Counted from the stretch's first letter, positions 40,997 through 51,694 are shown. The stretch: 64,000 bases of DNA from an uncultured Acidobacteriaceae bacterium (GCA_903911925.1 CAIWFH010000166.1:1-64000); one strand, 5' to 3'. Program-made: numbers and translations. The notes: generated by a model not told the origin, from the letters alone.

Positions 40997-42511
40997 CTAG
41001 TGCATCACGGCGGCCAGTAGGAGCGTAGTCCCCAGGCCGGCTACGGATAATACGGTCTCCATAACCGTCCAGGTGGAGAGGGTCTGCTTCATGTCTAACT
41101 TGAAAAATGACGACACGATCCAGAAGCCTGAGTCGTTGACGTGGGAGAGGATGAGCGAGCCGCAGCCGGTGGCCATGACCAGCAGTTCGGGCTGCACGCC
41201 GCTGTGTCCGGCGATGGGGGCGAGGATGCCGGAGGCCACGGCCATGGCCACTGTAGCCGAACCCATGGAGATGCGCACCACGGCGGCCAGCGTCCAGGCC
41301 AGCACCAGGGCAGGCATGTGCGCGCCCAATGCGAGTCCCACGGTGGCCTGGGCGGCGCCGGAGTCGCGCAGCACGCCGCTGAGGCCGCCGGCAGCAGCGA
41401 GGATGACGAAGACGCCGGCGATAGGCTCGAAGGAGTCGGCGGTGAGCTTGCGCAGCATCTCCGTTCCGTGGTGACGGCCGGTCTGGATGTGGCCGCCGAG
41501 CATGATCATGGCGACGAGAACAGCCAGGAGCATGGCAATGTCGGCGCTGCCCACGAAGTGCAAAATCAGGTTGGGCGTGCTACCGGGAGCGGTCAGGGCA
41601 TCGGCCCAACTGCCCAGGCAGATGAGCGCTACCGGCATGAGGATGGCGATGACCGCGCGGATGGGTCCGACGGGTGTGGGGACCGGGCTGGCGGCGCGGT
41701 CTGCTATGGCTTCCTCGGCGGCAAGGGCGGCTGAATCTTCACGGGCGCTGGGGCCAAACAGCGGCGCGCGTTCGCCGACAGCGGGGAGCCAGTGCTTGTG
41801 CTTCTTCCACTGGCGGAGCAGGAACCAGGTGAGGATGGGGCCGGCAACGGCAGCAGCGGGGAGGCCGACGATCAGGCCCCAGACGATGGTCTTGCCTAGG
41901 TCGGCGTGGTAGGCGGTGGCCGCCAGCATGGCCGCTGGGTGCGGCGGCAGGGTGGCATGCACGATGGAGAGCCCGGCGAGGACGGGAATGCCGACCAGGA
42001 TGGGGGGGCGTCCGCTGCGGCGAGCGGCAGCGGCGATGACCGGCATGAGCAGGACCAGGCCGACCTCAAGAAAGACCGGCATGCCGACGACGATGCCCAT
42101 TCCCATGAGGGCCCAGGGCAGGCCGATGGGGCCGCAGCGCTCAAAGAGGAATTCGCCCAGCGCGGTGGCGCCACCGGATGCCGAAAGCAGCTTGCCCAGG
42201 ATGGCGCCCATGCCCAGCACAATGGCGATGTGGCCCATCATGTTGCCCACTCCGGCGGCGAAGGAGAGCGGAACCTGGCGGAGCGGCATGCCCGAGACCA
42301 CGCCGAGGGTCAACCCGGCGACGGCCAGCGCAAGCGAGGGGTGCAGACGGACCCTGGCGATAAGAATCAGCAGCAGGAGAACGGTTCCTGCCGCGCAGGC
42401 CAGGAGGAACAGATCATGAGGTGAGGCGGAGGCGACGGGCACGGAGAGATTATTCCACACGAGCGAGCAAGGCAGCGAGTCGGCTAGTGAGCGAGTCAGC
42501 ACGGCCAGCAC
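40997..42511 (-). CDS. GntP-family gluconate/organic-acid permease
   Basis: Hydrophobic; VGMPVFLEVGLVLLMPVI, LPPHPAAMLAA, HVNDSGFWIVSSFF are GntP hallmarks. Confidence 0.93.
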   Translation of the reverse strand: MLAVLTRSLADSLPCSLVWNNLSVPVASASPHDLFLLACAAGTVLLLLILIARVRLHPSLALAVAGLTLGVVSGMPLRQVPLSFAAGVGNMMGHIAIVLGMGAILGKLLSASGGATALGEFLFERCGPIGLPWALMGMGIVVGMPVFLEVGLVLLMPVIAAAARRSGRPPILVGIPVLAGLSIVHATLPPHPAAMLAATAYHADLGKTIVWGLIVGLPAAAVAGPILTWFLLRQWKKHKHWLPAVGERAPLFGPSAREDSAALAAEEAIADRAASPVPTPVGPIRAVIAILMPVALICLGSWADALTAPGSTPNLILHFVGSADIAMLLAVLVAMIMLGGHIQTGRHHGTEMLRKLTADSFEPIAGVFVILAAAGGLSGVLRDSGAAQATVGLALGAHMPALVLAWTLAAVVRISMGSATVAMAVASGILAPIAGHSGVQPELLVMATGCGSLILSHVNDSGFWIVSSFFKLDMKQTLSTWTVMETVLSVAGLGTTLLLAAVMH

Positions 42512-42834
42512 GGCAGCAGGTCAGCGCTAAAATCCAGTTTCCTCGCAGGCGCAAAGGCGCCACTGATTTTGTGCCCCCATACGAGAATCAAAGGCGCGCA
42601 GGTTGAGGGTCCCGGGGATAAAAGAAGTTGGCCCGGGAGTCGTTCTTTTGGCTAGTTGGCGTACGCTTTGCGTGCGTTGGCGGGTTGGCAGGTTGGCGGG
42701 TGTGTGGGCGGGCAACAGGCTTCTATTCGCGGACCGGCAACATCGATGCACGGCTGTTACAAAGACTCCCACCGGTCGAATTTCTGCGCAATCGGCAAAG
42801 AACGAAGTTCAGATGCCCGCCGAAAAAGGCACTT

Positions 42835-43392
42835 TCATTTTTGCGCGGATGCTGGGGCGTCGGTGAGTTTGAAGTTGCTGAGCACGAAACGGACGATGGG
42901 GTTGGGCCAGGACTCGTAGCCAGATTGGCCGGGATCGATGGGGGTGATGCTGGTCTTGAATGAGCCCTTTCCTTCAGGGAGGGTCATCGACGCGTCGAAG
43001 GTGAGGGTGCGCTTGAGCCCGTTGCGGGTGACCAGCATCATGATGTTGAAGTCTTCCTTGATCTTCTCCTGCTTGAGGCTGAAGCCGATGTCGCTGGAGC
43101 CGGAATCGGGCGCATGGGCGACGCTCACGATCTGGTTGTCCTTGAGGGTCACGTTGATGCCGACGACTTCGCCGGCATAGACGTAGACTTTGCCATCTTC
43201 GATAAAGGGAGTCCGGTCGAAGTGGCGGATGAATTCGGGCTTCTCGGGGCTTTTGTCGAGGTGCAGTTTCATATCGAAGGGCGCGCGCATGGGCGGCTGT
43301 TTGGCGGAGGGCGAAGCCGGCGTTTGCGCGGTGGCGAAGGTGGACGGGCAGAGGGCAGCGAGTGCCACGATGAAGCGGACGATCATTCTCAT
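42835..43392 (-). CDS. Hypothetical exported protein
   Basis: Signal peptide MRMIVRFIVALAALCPSTFATAQ and continuous ORF. Confidence 0.65.
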   Translation of the reverse strand: MRMIVRFIVALAALCPSTFATAQTPASPSAKQPPMRAPFDMKLHLDKSPEKPEFIRHFDRTPFIEDGKVYVYAGEVVGINVTLKDNQIVSVAHAPDSGSSDIGFSLKQEKIKEDFNIMMLVTRNGLKRTLTFDASMTLPEGKGSFKTSITPIDPGQSGYESWPNPIVRFVLSNFKLTDAPASAQK

Positions 43393-43807
43393 CTTCTTTC
43401 TCCGGTTCAGAAGCGCTGCCTATTGAAGCGCGTGAAGGTGGTGGCACGAGTCCGATATTCGATGCTGGATTGATGGACGCAAAAAGCAGATTCTCCGCTC
43501 AGCATCCCCGAACCGAAAGACGTTGAGGATTCAGGACACAGGAATCCAAGGTAGATTATGGCCGGGGGGGGCCTGGATCCGGTTGTCGAGGAGCAAGGAA
43601 GAGCGCATCCCTTGCTTTGTTTCCCATTATTTGCAAGAGCCAAATATGGAAACGCGCCGTGCTGCTGTGCTCTTGGGCACACTTTTGGCTTGCGCGTTTC
43701 TGCTACGATAAGAACGATTGCAGTTCCCGCCGCTCACGGCTGCACCACAGCCTAAAGGGCTTAAATAGCAGAGCCGGCCGGAGCCAGCACCAGAAGGAGA
43801 ATTCATT

Positions 43808-44857
43808 ATGCCTCTAGTTTCCATGCGGCAGCTTCTCGACGAGGCCGCCAAGGGCGGTTACGGCGTCGGCGCATTCAACGTCAACGATATGGAACAGATC
43901 CAGGCCATTATGGGCGCGGCCAAGGAAACCAATTCGCCGGTCATTATCCAGGCCAGCCGCGGCGCGCGCCAGTTTGCGCAGGACCGCTACCTCTTTCACC
44001 TGATTCTGGCCGCCGCGGAACTCAATCCCGAGATTCCCATCGCCATGCACCAGGACCACGGCAACAGCTTTGAGACCTGCAAGAGCGCCATCGAGCTGGG
44101 CTATACCAGCGTGATGATGGACGGCTCGCTCAAGGAAGACGGCAAGACGCCGGCTACTTTTGAAGAGAACGTTGAAGTGACCCGCAAGGTGGTGGAGTTT
44201 GCCCACGCGCGCGGGGTTACGGTTGAAGGCGAAATCGGCGTACTGGGCGGCGTTGAAGACGGCCACGGCGCCGGCGGCACGGGCCTTGAGCACATCACCG
44301 ATCCCGACCAGGCAGTGGAGTTTGCCGAGTTGACCGGCGTTGACGCGCTGGCCATCGCGATCGGCACCAGCCACGGCGCATATAAGTTCACCAAGAAGCC
44401 GGACGGCTCGGTGCTGAAGATGGATGTGCTGCTGGCCATTCACAAGCGCCTGCCCAATACCCACCTGGTGATGCACGGCAGCTCGTCGGTTCCCAAGGAC
44501 CTGCAGGACGTGGTCAACAAGTATGGCGGCAAGCTGAAAGAGACATGGGGCGTGCCGGTGGAAGAAATTCAGCTCGGCATCCGCAACGGCGTGCGCAAGG
44601 TCAACGTGGACACCGACAACCGGCTGGCCATGACCGGCGCCATTCGCAAGGTTCTCTGGGAGACCCCGGAGAAGTTCGATCCGCGCGACTACATGAAGCC
44701 GGCCCGCGAGGCCATGCAGAAGGTTGTGGCCCAGCGCATGAGCCAGTTCGGCCAGGCCGGACATGCAGGCGACTACAAGCCGGTTACGATTGCCGAGATC
44801 GCCAAGGGCTATGCCGATGGTTCTCTCGCCACCAAGCCGCTGGTTTCCGCCAAGTAA
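43808..44857 (+). CDS. fba: Class II fructose-bisphosphate aldolase
   Basis: [24 protein letters not shown] (zinc/catalytic), [29 protein letters not shown]. Confidence 0.95.
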   Translation: MPLVSMRQLLDEAAKGGYGVGAFNVNDMEQIQAIMGAAKETNSPVIIQASRGARQFAQDRYLFHLILAAAELNPEIPIAMHQDHGNSFETCKSAIELGYTSVMMDGSLKEDGKTPATFEENVEVTRKVVEFAHARGVTVEGEIGVLGGVEDGHGAGGTGLEHITDPDQAVEFAELTGVDALAIAIGTSHGAYKFTKKPDGSVLKMDVLLAIHKRLPNTHLVMHGSSSVPKDLQDVVNKYGGKLKETWGVPVEEIQLGIRNGVRKVNVDTDNRLAMTGAIRKVLWETPEKFDPRDYMKPAREAMQKVVAQRMSQFGQAGHAGDYKPVTIAEIAKGYADGSLATKPLVSAK

Positions 44858-44878
44858 CTTCGGCGGGCAGCAAACAGG

Positions 44879-44918
44879 AAGGGCCGCTCCGCGCATGCGG
44901 AGCGGCCCTTTTTCTTTT
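44879..44918 (+). terminator. Rho-independent terminator after fba
   Basis: AAGGGCCGCTCCGC-gcat-GCGGAGCGGCCCTT then TTTCTTTT. Confidence 0.93.
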
Positions 44919-44924
44919 GTGCAG

Positions 44925-45377
44925 CTACGCCGGATAATTCCCGGCGATGTAGCCCTCAAGCTCCTCAATCGCATGAGCCTGGCCGGAGATGGTCCATTTC
45001 ACGAGGTCGCCGATGGAGACCAAGCCAACCACCTCGTCCCCTTTGAGCACTGGAAGATGGCGGAAATGGTGATCGGTCATCATGGTCATGCACTCATCCA
45101 CCGAGTGCTTCGGACTGACAAAGAGAACCGGGCTGGTCATGATCTCGCCGACCCTGGTGTCGTGGGAGTGGTGGCCCAGCAGGATGCATTTGCGGGCGTA
45201 GTCGCGCTCCGAGAGGATGCCGACCAGGCGATCGTTCGAAGTTACCAGCAAGGCACCGATATCGTGGCGGGCCATGACTTCAAGCGCTTCGTAGACCGAC
45301 TGCTCGGGCGCTATGGAGATCACTTTCTGTTCGCCTTTGTTTTTCAGCACCGATCCAATGGTGTCGGTAATTTTCAT
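44925..45377 (-). CDS. Two-CBS-domain protein
   Basis: [29 protein letters not shown] and [26 protein letters not shown]. Confidence 0.93.
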   Translation of the reverse strand: MKITDTIGSVLKNKGEQKVISIAPEQSVYEALEVMARHDIGALLVTSNDRLVGILSERDYARKCILLGHHSHDTRVGEIMTSPVLFVSPKHSVDECMTMMTDHHFRHLPVLKGDEVVGLVSIGDLVKWTISGQAHAIEELEGYIAGNYPA

Positions 45378-45596
45378 TGCAACCTCCTTGCCGTTTTGAC
45401 AGGTATCCAAGGCTTGGAATCTGCGCAGGGACTTGCCGCGGAATCAAAATACGCTCAGTTTCTTTCGGAACAAAAGTATCGGCATCCTGGGTAATGTTTT
45501 TCCGTTTGCGTTGCAAGACTGGGGAAGCTTCCAGGACGTACTGACACTATACCCCATGTTGATTTTGCCGGTCAGTAGAGAAAAGTGAAGTTCGCC

Positions 45597-47621
45597 CTAA
45601 AGTACTGTGGATTGACGGGCGGGTTGCAGGGGAAGCGCAACCGCATTCGCCTCCTGGTCCTTGTACTGCAACTGGTAGAGCTTGTAGTAGAACCCGCGTT
45701 GGGCCAGCAGTTGCTGGTGGGTGCCCATCTCGCGCAACTGGCCTTTGTGCATGACCAGGATGGTCTCGGCGCGCTGCACGGTCGAGAGGCGGTGAGCGAT
45801 GAGCACGGAGGTGCGGCCCTCGACCATGCGTTCGAGCGCGCCGCGAATGCGCAGCTCGGTATCTGTATCCACGCTTGAAGTGGCTTCGTCGAGAATTAGG
45901 ATGCGCGGATTGTAGGCCAGCGCGCGTGCAAAATTGACCAGTTGCTTCTGTCCCGTGGAGAGCGAGTTGCCGCGCTCCTGCACCGGCTCCTTGAAGGCGC
46001 CGGGAAGGCTCTCGATGAAGTCCAGCACGTTGACGTCTTCAGCGGCCTGGCGCAGGCCCTCGTCGGTGATGGCGTCGTTGCCCATGCGGATGTTGTCGGC
46101 CAGAGTTCCGGTGAAGAGGAACGGGTCTTGCAGGACGACGGCGAAGTGCTTGCGCAGAGCGTTCAGGTCCTGGTCGCGCAGGTCGACACCGTCCAGCAAG
46201 ATGCGGCCAGCGGTGACGTCGTAAAAGCGCATCATCAGGCTGGTGAGGGTGGTTTTGCCTGCGCCGGTGTGGCCCACGATGGCGACGGTCTGGCCGGGCT
46301 CGACGGTGAAGGAGACGTCTTTCAATATCCACTCGACGCCCTGAATTGCCGCGAGCTTTGCGGCCGCCCCGTCTTCGGTGGACACGGCATCCATGATCGC
46401 CTGCTGTTCGTCGGTCAGTTTTTGATAAGTGAACCAGACATGCTGGAACTCGATGCGGTTCGATCCGTCGCCGGCTACGGGGTGGGCGGGGCTAACAATC
46501 TCGGGCTGGGTGTCGAGCAGTTTGAAGATGCGTTCGCAGGCCGCCATGGCCGCCTGCAGAATGTTGTATTTGTCGCTGAGATCCTGAATGGGCCGCCAGA
46601 AGCGCTGCGAGTACTGGATGAACATGCTCAGCACGCCGATGGTGACCGCGCCGGAAAGCACGCCGTAGCCGCCGCGCCAGATGACCAGCGCGATGGCCAG
46701 CGAAGACAGGATTTCGACCGCCGGGTAATAGAGCGCGTAGGCATAAATGGTGTCTTTGAAGGCGATCATGTGCTGGCGGTTGACGGCTTCGAAGTCCTTG
46801 AACGCGCGGTCTTCACGGTTGAACAGCTGCACCACGGCCATGCCGCTGATGTGTTCCTGCGTAAAGCTGTTGATGCGAGCGATGGCTGCGCGCACGCGGC
46901 GGTAGCTTTCTCTGACGCTGTCGCGGAAGATGCGGGTGACGATGAAGATGAGCGGCAGGACGGCGAAGGCGAGCAGCGCAAGCCACCAGTTGATGGTGAG
47001 CATGAGCGCAGCCATGAGGACGAGGTTGAAGAAGTCGTCGATGATGGCCAGCACGCCGGCGGTGAACATGTCGTTGATGGCGTCCACGTCGGAGGTCAGC
47101 CGCGTCACCAGCCGTCCAACCGGGTGGGCGTCGAAGAACCCTACATGCATGCGCTGCATGTGGCGGAAAATTTCGCGGCGCAGATCGAACATGAGTTTCT
47201 GCCCGATCCACTGCATGGTGTAAACCTGGATGAACTCAAACAGATACGCGATAAGCAGTGCCGCCAGGTAGACGGCAGCCAACTCGGTAATGCCCAAAAC
47301 CGGGTTGGCGCTGAGACGGCGCGTGAACCCATTGTTGGTGCCCAGGTTGTGGACGACGAGGCCGACGGCGACATTTACTTTGGCGCCCAAGGCGGGCGCA
47401 AGGTAGCGGTCAATGGCCACCATGGTCAGGTAAGGCCCAGTCACGTCGCAGAGCGACTTGAGCGTGACAGACACCGCCGCGATGCAGGTCTGCCACCAGT
47501 ACGGCCGCAGGTAGTGGCCCAGCCGCTTCATCAGCCGGGAGTCATAGACTTTGCCGACGACTTCGTCGCCCGGTTTTCCCGGTTCAGGTTTCGGGGTGTC
47601 TTTTTTGTCTGTCTCGGCCAT
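45597..47621 (-). CDS. ABC exporter, fused permease/ATPase (MsbA/MDR type)
   Basis: TM domain plus Walker A GHTGAGKTT, LSTGQKQLVNFARAL signature, ILILDEATSSVD. Confidence 0.92.
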   Translation of the reverse strand: MAETDKKDTPKPEPGKPGDEVVGKVYDSRLMKRLGHYLRPYWWQTCIAAVSVTLKSLCDVTGPYLTMVAIDRYLAPALGAKVNVAVGLVVHNLGTNNGFTRRLSANPVLGITELAAVYLAALLIAYLFEFIQVYTMQWIGQKLMFDLRREIFRHMQRMHVGFFDAHPVGRLVTRLTSDVDAINDMFTAGVLAIIDDFFNLVLMAALMLTINWWLALLAFAVLPLIFIVTRIFRDSVRESYRRVRAAIARINSFTQEHISGMAVVQLFNREDRAFKDFEAVNRQHMIAFKDTIYAYALYYPAVEILSSLAIALVIWRGGYGVLSGAVTIGVLSMFIQYSQRFWRPIQDLSDKYNILQAAMAACERIFKLLDTQPEIVSPAHPVAGDGSNRIEFQHVWFTYQKLTDEQQAIMDAVSTEDGAAAKLAAIQGVEWILKDVSFTVEPGQTVAIVGHTGAGKTTLTSLMMRFYDVTAGRILLDGVDLRDQDLNALRKHFAVVLQDPFLFTGTLADNIRMGNDAITDEGLRQAAEDVNVLDFIESLPGAFKEPVQERGNSLSTGQKQLVNFARALAYNPRILILDEATSSVDTDTELRIRGALERMVEGRTSVLIAHRLSTVQRAETILVMHKGQLREMGTHQQLLAQRGFYYKLYQLQYKDQEANAVALPLQPARQSTVL

Positions 47622-47700
47622 TCGTGGGTGGGGTGCGGCTTCCTTTCCTATTGTACGAGGCGCCGCCACTGGAATAGGGTTGTGGTCGAGCAAGGATCAA

Positions 47701-47994
47701 GTGTTCTTTCGCCCCTCCATCTTCCAATTGCGCCGGCGATCGCTGGCTCGCGGCATCCTGCTGGCTCTTCTGGCGCTGGGAGGCAGCATGCGGCTGGCCG
47801 GATTTCCACGGCTCGACACGCTGCGCGCATCGAATTGGCAAGTGGTTGCCGTGTGCGCGGCGTCCTGGGCCATGGTGGAGACCTACCGCTGCCTGGGCCG
47901 CAAATGGAGCCTTTATGGCGCCGGGGTGCTCATCCTGCTCTATGCCGAACTGATGATCCTGGTGCTGACGCTGTTTTTGTGGCTTTACCCGTAA
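47701..47994 (+). CDS. Small hypothetical membrane protein (GTG start)
   Basis: VFFRPSIFQLRRRSLARGILLALLALGG... two or three TM segments; start uncertain. Confidence 0.45.
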   Translation: MFFRPSIFQLRRRSLARGILLALLALGGSMRLAGFPRLDTLRASNWQVVAVCAASWAMVETYRCLGRKWSLYGAGVLILLYAELMILVLTLFLWLYP

Positions 47995-48105
47995 AACTCC
48001 TGGACACATCGGATGTCCCCCTTCCGGCGGGTCCCGCCTGCCGTGTAGGATGAGCAAGATACCGGCCGCCTGGGCCGTAAAATCAGGCATATCATCGGAG
48101 GTTGC

Positions 48106-48510
48106 ATGTTGAAGGGATTTCGGGATTTCATTTTGCGCGGCAACGTGGTTGACCTGGCAGTGGCCGTCATTTTGGGCGCGGCATTCAATTCCATCGTCGC
48201 TTCGCTGGTGGGCGACGTGCTGAACCCGCTGATTGCCGCAACGGTGGGCAAGCCTGACTTCAGTTCTGTCGTTCTGAACATCGGCAGCGGGCACATCAAG
48301 GTCGGCAACTTTTTGAATGCGGCAATCTCATTTCTGATCGTCGCCAGTGTGGTTTATTTTGCGGTTGTGCTGCCGGTGAACGCGTTGTTGAGCCGCATGA
48401 AAAAACCGGAGCCGGTAGCGCCGCCGTCAACCAAGACCTGCCCCGAGTGCCTCAGCGAGATTCCGCTGGCCGCGCGGCGCTGCGCGCATTGCACCCAGCT
48501 GGTCGCTTAG
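48106..48510 (+). CDS. mscL: Large-conductance mechanosensitive channel MscL with C-terminal zinc ribbon
   Basis: MLKGFRDFILRGNVVDLAVAVILGAAFNSIV; C-terminus CPECLSEIPLAARRCAHC. Confidence 0.92.
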   Translation: MLKGFRDFILRGNVVDLAVAVILGAAFNSIVASLVGDVLNPLIAATVGKPDFSSVVLNIGSGHIKVGNFLNAAISFLIVASVVYFAVVLPVNALLSRMKKPEPVAPPSTKTCPECLSEIPLAARRCAHCTQLVA

Positions 48511-48601
48511 CGGATGTATGTTGATGGTCCCGGCTGGCGATGTTGCAATGGCGCTTTCGACGCGTTAGCCGGGGTTGAAGCTAACTCCCTATACTGAGTT
48601 C

Positions 48602-49609
48602 ATGCCCAGTTCTCCGGCGCCCCAACCCGCAGACAAAGAAATACATGTTGAAGTCCCCGTGTGCGGATGGACGCTGGAAAAGGCAGCGCGCAGGCGGGGG
48701 GCGATGCGCATTGCGGGGATCGACGAGGTGGGGCGGGGGCCGCTGTTTGGGCCGGTGGTGGCCGCCGCGGTGATTCTGCAAAGGGGTTGCCGGCTCGATG
48801 GCTTGAACGACTCGAAAAAACTCACCGAAAAGAAGCGCAACGAGCTGGACGTGGAGATTCGCGCCAATGCCGTGGCGTGGGCTATTGCCGCGGTGGATGC
48901 GGAAACGATTGACCGCATCAATATTCGCCAGGCATCTCTGCTGGCCATGCGGCTGGCCGTGGAACAACTGGCCCTGAGCCCGGACTACCTGCTGATTGAC
49001 GGCCGCGACACGATCGAATGGGATTGCCCGCAGCTGGCGGTGATTCAGGGCGACGCCACCAGCTTTTCAATTGCCGCCGCAAGCGTGCTGGCCAAGGTGC
49101 ATCGGGATCGGCTATTGGTGGAGTTTGACAGTGCTTATCCAGGCTACGGCCTGGCCAGCCACAAGGGATACGGTTCGCCGGAACACCTGGCTGCCCTGGC
49201 GCGGCTGGGACCGACGCCGCTGCACCGCAGGAGCTTTCACCCGGTAATGCAGACTGTGCTGCAATTCGATATCGAGATCGATTGTGTCCCGACGATTGAA
49301 GTCCTCGAAGATGAATTCCCGGCAGAGCCGGAAGCGGATGCCGCGCAACAAGTGCAGGGGTTCGCCTGCCCCTGCTGCGGGTATCTGACCCTGGGCGAAG
49401 AGCCGCCGGGCACGTTCTGCCATTGCGAGGTCTGCTGGTGGGAGGACGATCCGGTGCAGTTTGCCGATCCGGACTATGAGGGCGGCGGCAACGCTCCCAG
49501 CCTGCGGCAGGCGCAGGAGTTCTATCGCACCATCGGCGTCAGCGACCCACACCTGAAGGGCCACGAGCGCGCACCGCGGGCCCAAGAAATGCCTATGGGA
49601 CTCTTTTAG
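48602..49609 (+). CDS. rnhB: Ribonuclease HII fused to a C-terminal Cys-rich CPCC-type domain
   Basis: RIAGIDEVGRGPLFGPVVAAAV, LNDSKKLTEKKR, LLIDG, GDATSFSIAAASVLAKVHRD, then FACPCCGYLTLGEEPPGTFCHCEVCWWEDDPVQFADPDYEGGGNAPSLRQAQEFYRTIG in one ORF. Confidence 0.92.
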   Translation: MPSSPAPQPADKEIHVEVPVCGWTLEKAARRRGAMRIAGIDEVGRGPLFGPVVAAAVILQRGCRLDGLNDSKKLTEKKRNELDVEIRANAVAWAIAAVDAETIDRINIRQASLLAMRLAVEQLALSPDYLLIDGRDTIEWDCPQLAVIQGDATSFSIAAASVLAKVHRDRLLVEFDSAYPGYGLASHKGYGSPEHLAALARLGPTPLHRRSFHPVMQTVLQFDIEIDCVPTIEVLEDEFPAEPEADAAQQVQGFACPCCGYLTLGEEPPGTFCHCEVCWWEDDPVQFADPDYEGGGNAPSLRQAQEFYRTIGVSDPHLKGHERAPRAQEMPMGLF

Positions 49610-49691
49610 CCCCAAGTGCCTTCACTGCCGGAGCTGCCACCGAGTGACGCGGGCGGCGGTACAATTCCCTGAAACATGAGGGAGGCTCGGC

Positions 49692-50825
49692 GTGGCACGA
49701 TTTCGCTGGCTATGGGTCGTATCTCTTTTCTGCCTGGCTCTGTGCGGCTGTGACAAGCACCCCGCCAAGAAGCCGGACCCGACCAAGGGAACGGTAACCG
49801 GCATTGCGATCTGCGCAGACACGGGCAAACCGGCTCGGTTTGCCACGGTGACCTTGTCGGCGGCTCCCAAAAAAGACGAGAAAGCGGAAAAGGGCGTGCC
49901 GTTGCCGGCCACCGAGAGCACCATGACCGACCTGGAAGGGCGATTCCGGCTGGAGGCCGTGGAACCCGGCCGCTACTACGCCTTTGCCACGCTGGAGGGT
50001 TACCTCGATCCGATGCGCGGGTTGGACCTGAGCCAGGTTGGAGCGCTGGAGAGTGACGGCGCACAGGAGCTTGAGGCCATCAACCAGTGGAAGGAGCACA
50101 TGGTTGAAGTGGCCGTCCACGCGCACCACACCGCCGACCTGACGCTGAGCTTGCAGCGCGGCGCAGAGATCAGTGGGACGGTAACTTTTGACGACGGAAG
50201 CCCGGCCATCGGAATGCACTTCGAGTTAACCCGCAAAACAGAAAAGGGCGGCTGGACCGGAGTGGGGCTGGCGCTGTTTGGGGACTGGGACATTTCCACG
50301 GTCAGCGACGGCCACGGACGGTTCACGCTGACGAACCTGCCGGGCGGCGAGTATCAACTGTGCGCGCTGATGCCATCGGATAAACAAGAGGCCGCTGGCC
50401 GGGTTTGCCTGGGAGACACGCTGCGCAAGAAGAGTTCAAAGACCGTCAAGCTGCATGCGGAAGAAGTGCTGAGCGGCGTGGACATCACCGTGCCGCTCTC
50501 TGGGCTTCACTCGATAGCCGGAACTGTAACCGCCCTTGCCGACGGCCATCCGGTGGGCCAGGGCAAGGCAAGCCTGCTCTATGCCGATGACCGCGAGCAG
50601 GCCCGTGAGACTTCGCTGACCAGGGATGGCAGTTTTTCGTTCGAGTACGTGCCTGAAGGCAAGTTCATCGTGCAGATAGCCGGCGCGACCGACACAGGAG
50701 ATGTGGCTCCGGGTGAAACTCAGCGGCACTATGCAGACAAGGAGATGCCGGTTACGGTGCTGAGCAACGTGGATGATATATCCATTGCGCTTACCGAGTT
50801 GGTTAAGCCGGCGGCCAAGCACTGA
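49692..50825 (+). CDS. Carboxypeptidase-regulatory-like-domain lipoprotein
   Basis: Lipobox-like LALCGC; repeated DLEGRFRLEAVEPGRYYAFATLEGY and DGHGRFTLTNLPGGEYQLCAL units. Confidence 0.82.
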   Translation: MARFRWLWVVSLFCLALCGCDKHPAKKPDPTKGTVTGIAICADTGKPARFATVTLSAAPKKDEKAEKGVPLPATESTMTDLEGRFRLEAVEPGRYYAFATLEGYLDPMRGLDLSQVGALESDGAQELEAINQWKEHMVEVAVHAHHTADLTLSLQRGAEISGTVTFDDGSPAIGMHFELTRKTEKGGWTGVGLALFGDWDISTVSDGHGRFTLTNLPGGEYQLCALMPSDKQEAAGRVCLGDTLRKKSSKTVKLHAEEVLSGVDITVPLSGLHSIAGTVTALADGHPVGQGKASLLYADDREQARETSLTRDGSFSFEYVPEGKFIVQIAGATDTGDVAPGETQRHYADKEMPVTVLSNVDDISIALTELVKPAAKH

Positions 50826-50842
50826 GTCCGCTGATTTCCGCA

Positions 50843-50901
50843 GGGGCTGAAGCCCCGTTTTACTTGCGGAATTCGGCACGACTGAAGTCGTGCCCTGACA
50901 C
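50843..50901. repeat. Family-2 bipartite double-hairpin repeat, copy 1
   Basis: GGGGCT-ga-AGCCCC, then TTCGGCACGAC-tgaa-GTCGTGCCCTGACAC. Confidence 0.88.
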
Positions 50902-50973
50902 TTCGCGCCTTTCAGGGAGTATATCTTCGCGAGCTGTGAAGCCAATGTTCTTCACCTTGGAGATTTCACAACG

Positions 50974-51591
50974 TCAGGCGGCACGCAGGCGGAGTTTGCG
51001 ACGCTGGTTCCAGGTCCAGATGGGGCGGGAGATGAGAAGCAGAGCCAGCATGAGGGTGATGCTCAACGGCGACAGGACACCGGGCTTGACTTGCCACCAG
51101 TAGTGAATCACTCCGCAAACGGCGGCTACGTAGACCAGTTTGTGGAGGCGGTTCCAATTTTTGCCGCCCATCTTGCGAATGGCCCAATTGGTCGAAGTGG
51201 CGGCGAGCGGCAGAAGCAGCAGCCACGCGGCCAGGCCCATGGTGATGTAGCGGCGCTTGGCGATGTCGGCGGCCATGGCGTGGAGGTCAAAGCCGGCGTA
51301 GAGCGCGACGTAGGTAGCCAAGTGCAGCGTGGCGTAGAAGAAGGCGAAAAGGCCGATGAGGCGGCGGAACTTGACCAGCCAGCTGAGTTCGGGAATGAGG
51401 CGGCGGACCGGCGTGAGGGCCAGCGAGATGGTCAGGAGGTTGAGCGTGGCGGAGCCGGTGGTGAATGTGATGTTGGCTATGGGGTCGGGGCCGAGGTTGT
51501 TGGTGACGGCGCCCCAGAGGAGGCGGGCCAGCGGCACCAGGCAGGCCAGCCAGGTGAGCGTTTTGATCAGGATTAGAGTTTGTCGTTTCAT
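50974..51591 (-). CDS. msrQ: MsrQ-like heme-binding membrane subunit
   Basis: Ferric-reductase-like TM protein: FRRLIGLFAFFYATLHLATYV, KNWNRLHKLVYVAAVCGVIHYWW; neighbour of msrP. Confidence 0.92.
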   Translation of the reverse strand: MKRQTLILIKTLTWLACLVPLARLLWGAVTNNLGPDPIANITFTTGSATLNLLTISLALTPVRRLIPELSWLVKFRRLIGLFAFFYATLHLATYVALYAGFDLHAMAADIAKRRYITMGLAAWLLLLPLAATSTNWAIRKMGGKNWNRLHKLVYVAAVCGVIHYWWQVKPGVLSPLSITLMLALLLISRPIWTWNQRRKLRLRAA

Positions 51592-51694
51592 AGTTTGGCA
51601 AGTTGGCCGCGCTGCGCGCGTGGTAGCGAGTTAGCAAGTTAGCGGGTTTGTGGAAGAACCAAGTTACGTGCGTTTCCTGGGGGCCTGTCGGGAT

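Noticed and set aside
45942-48053. 703-aa plus-strand ORF antisense to the ABC exporter
   Set aside because: Translation is a His/Asp/Val/Gly-rich antisense shadow; the opposite strand carries complete Walker A/B and signature motifs.
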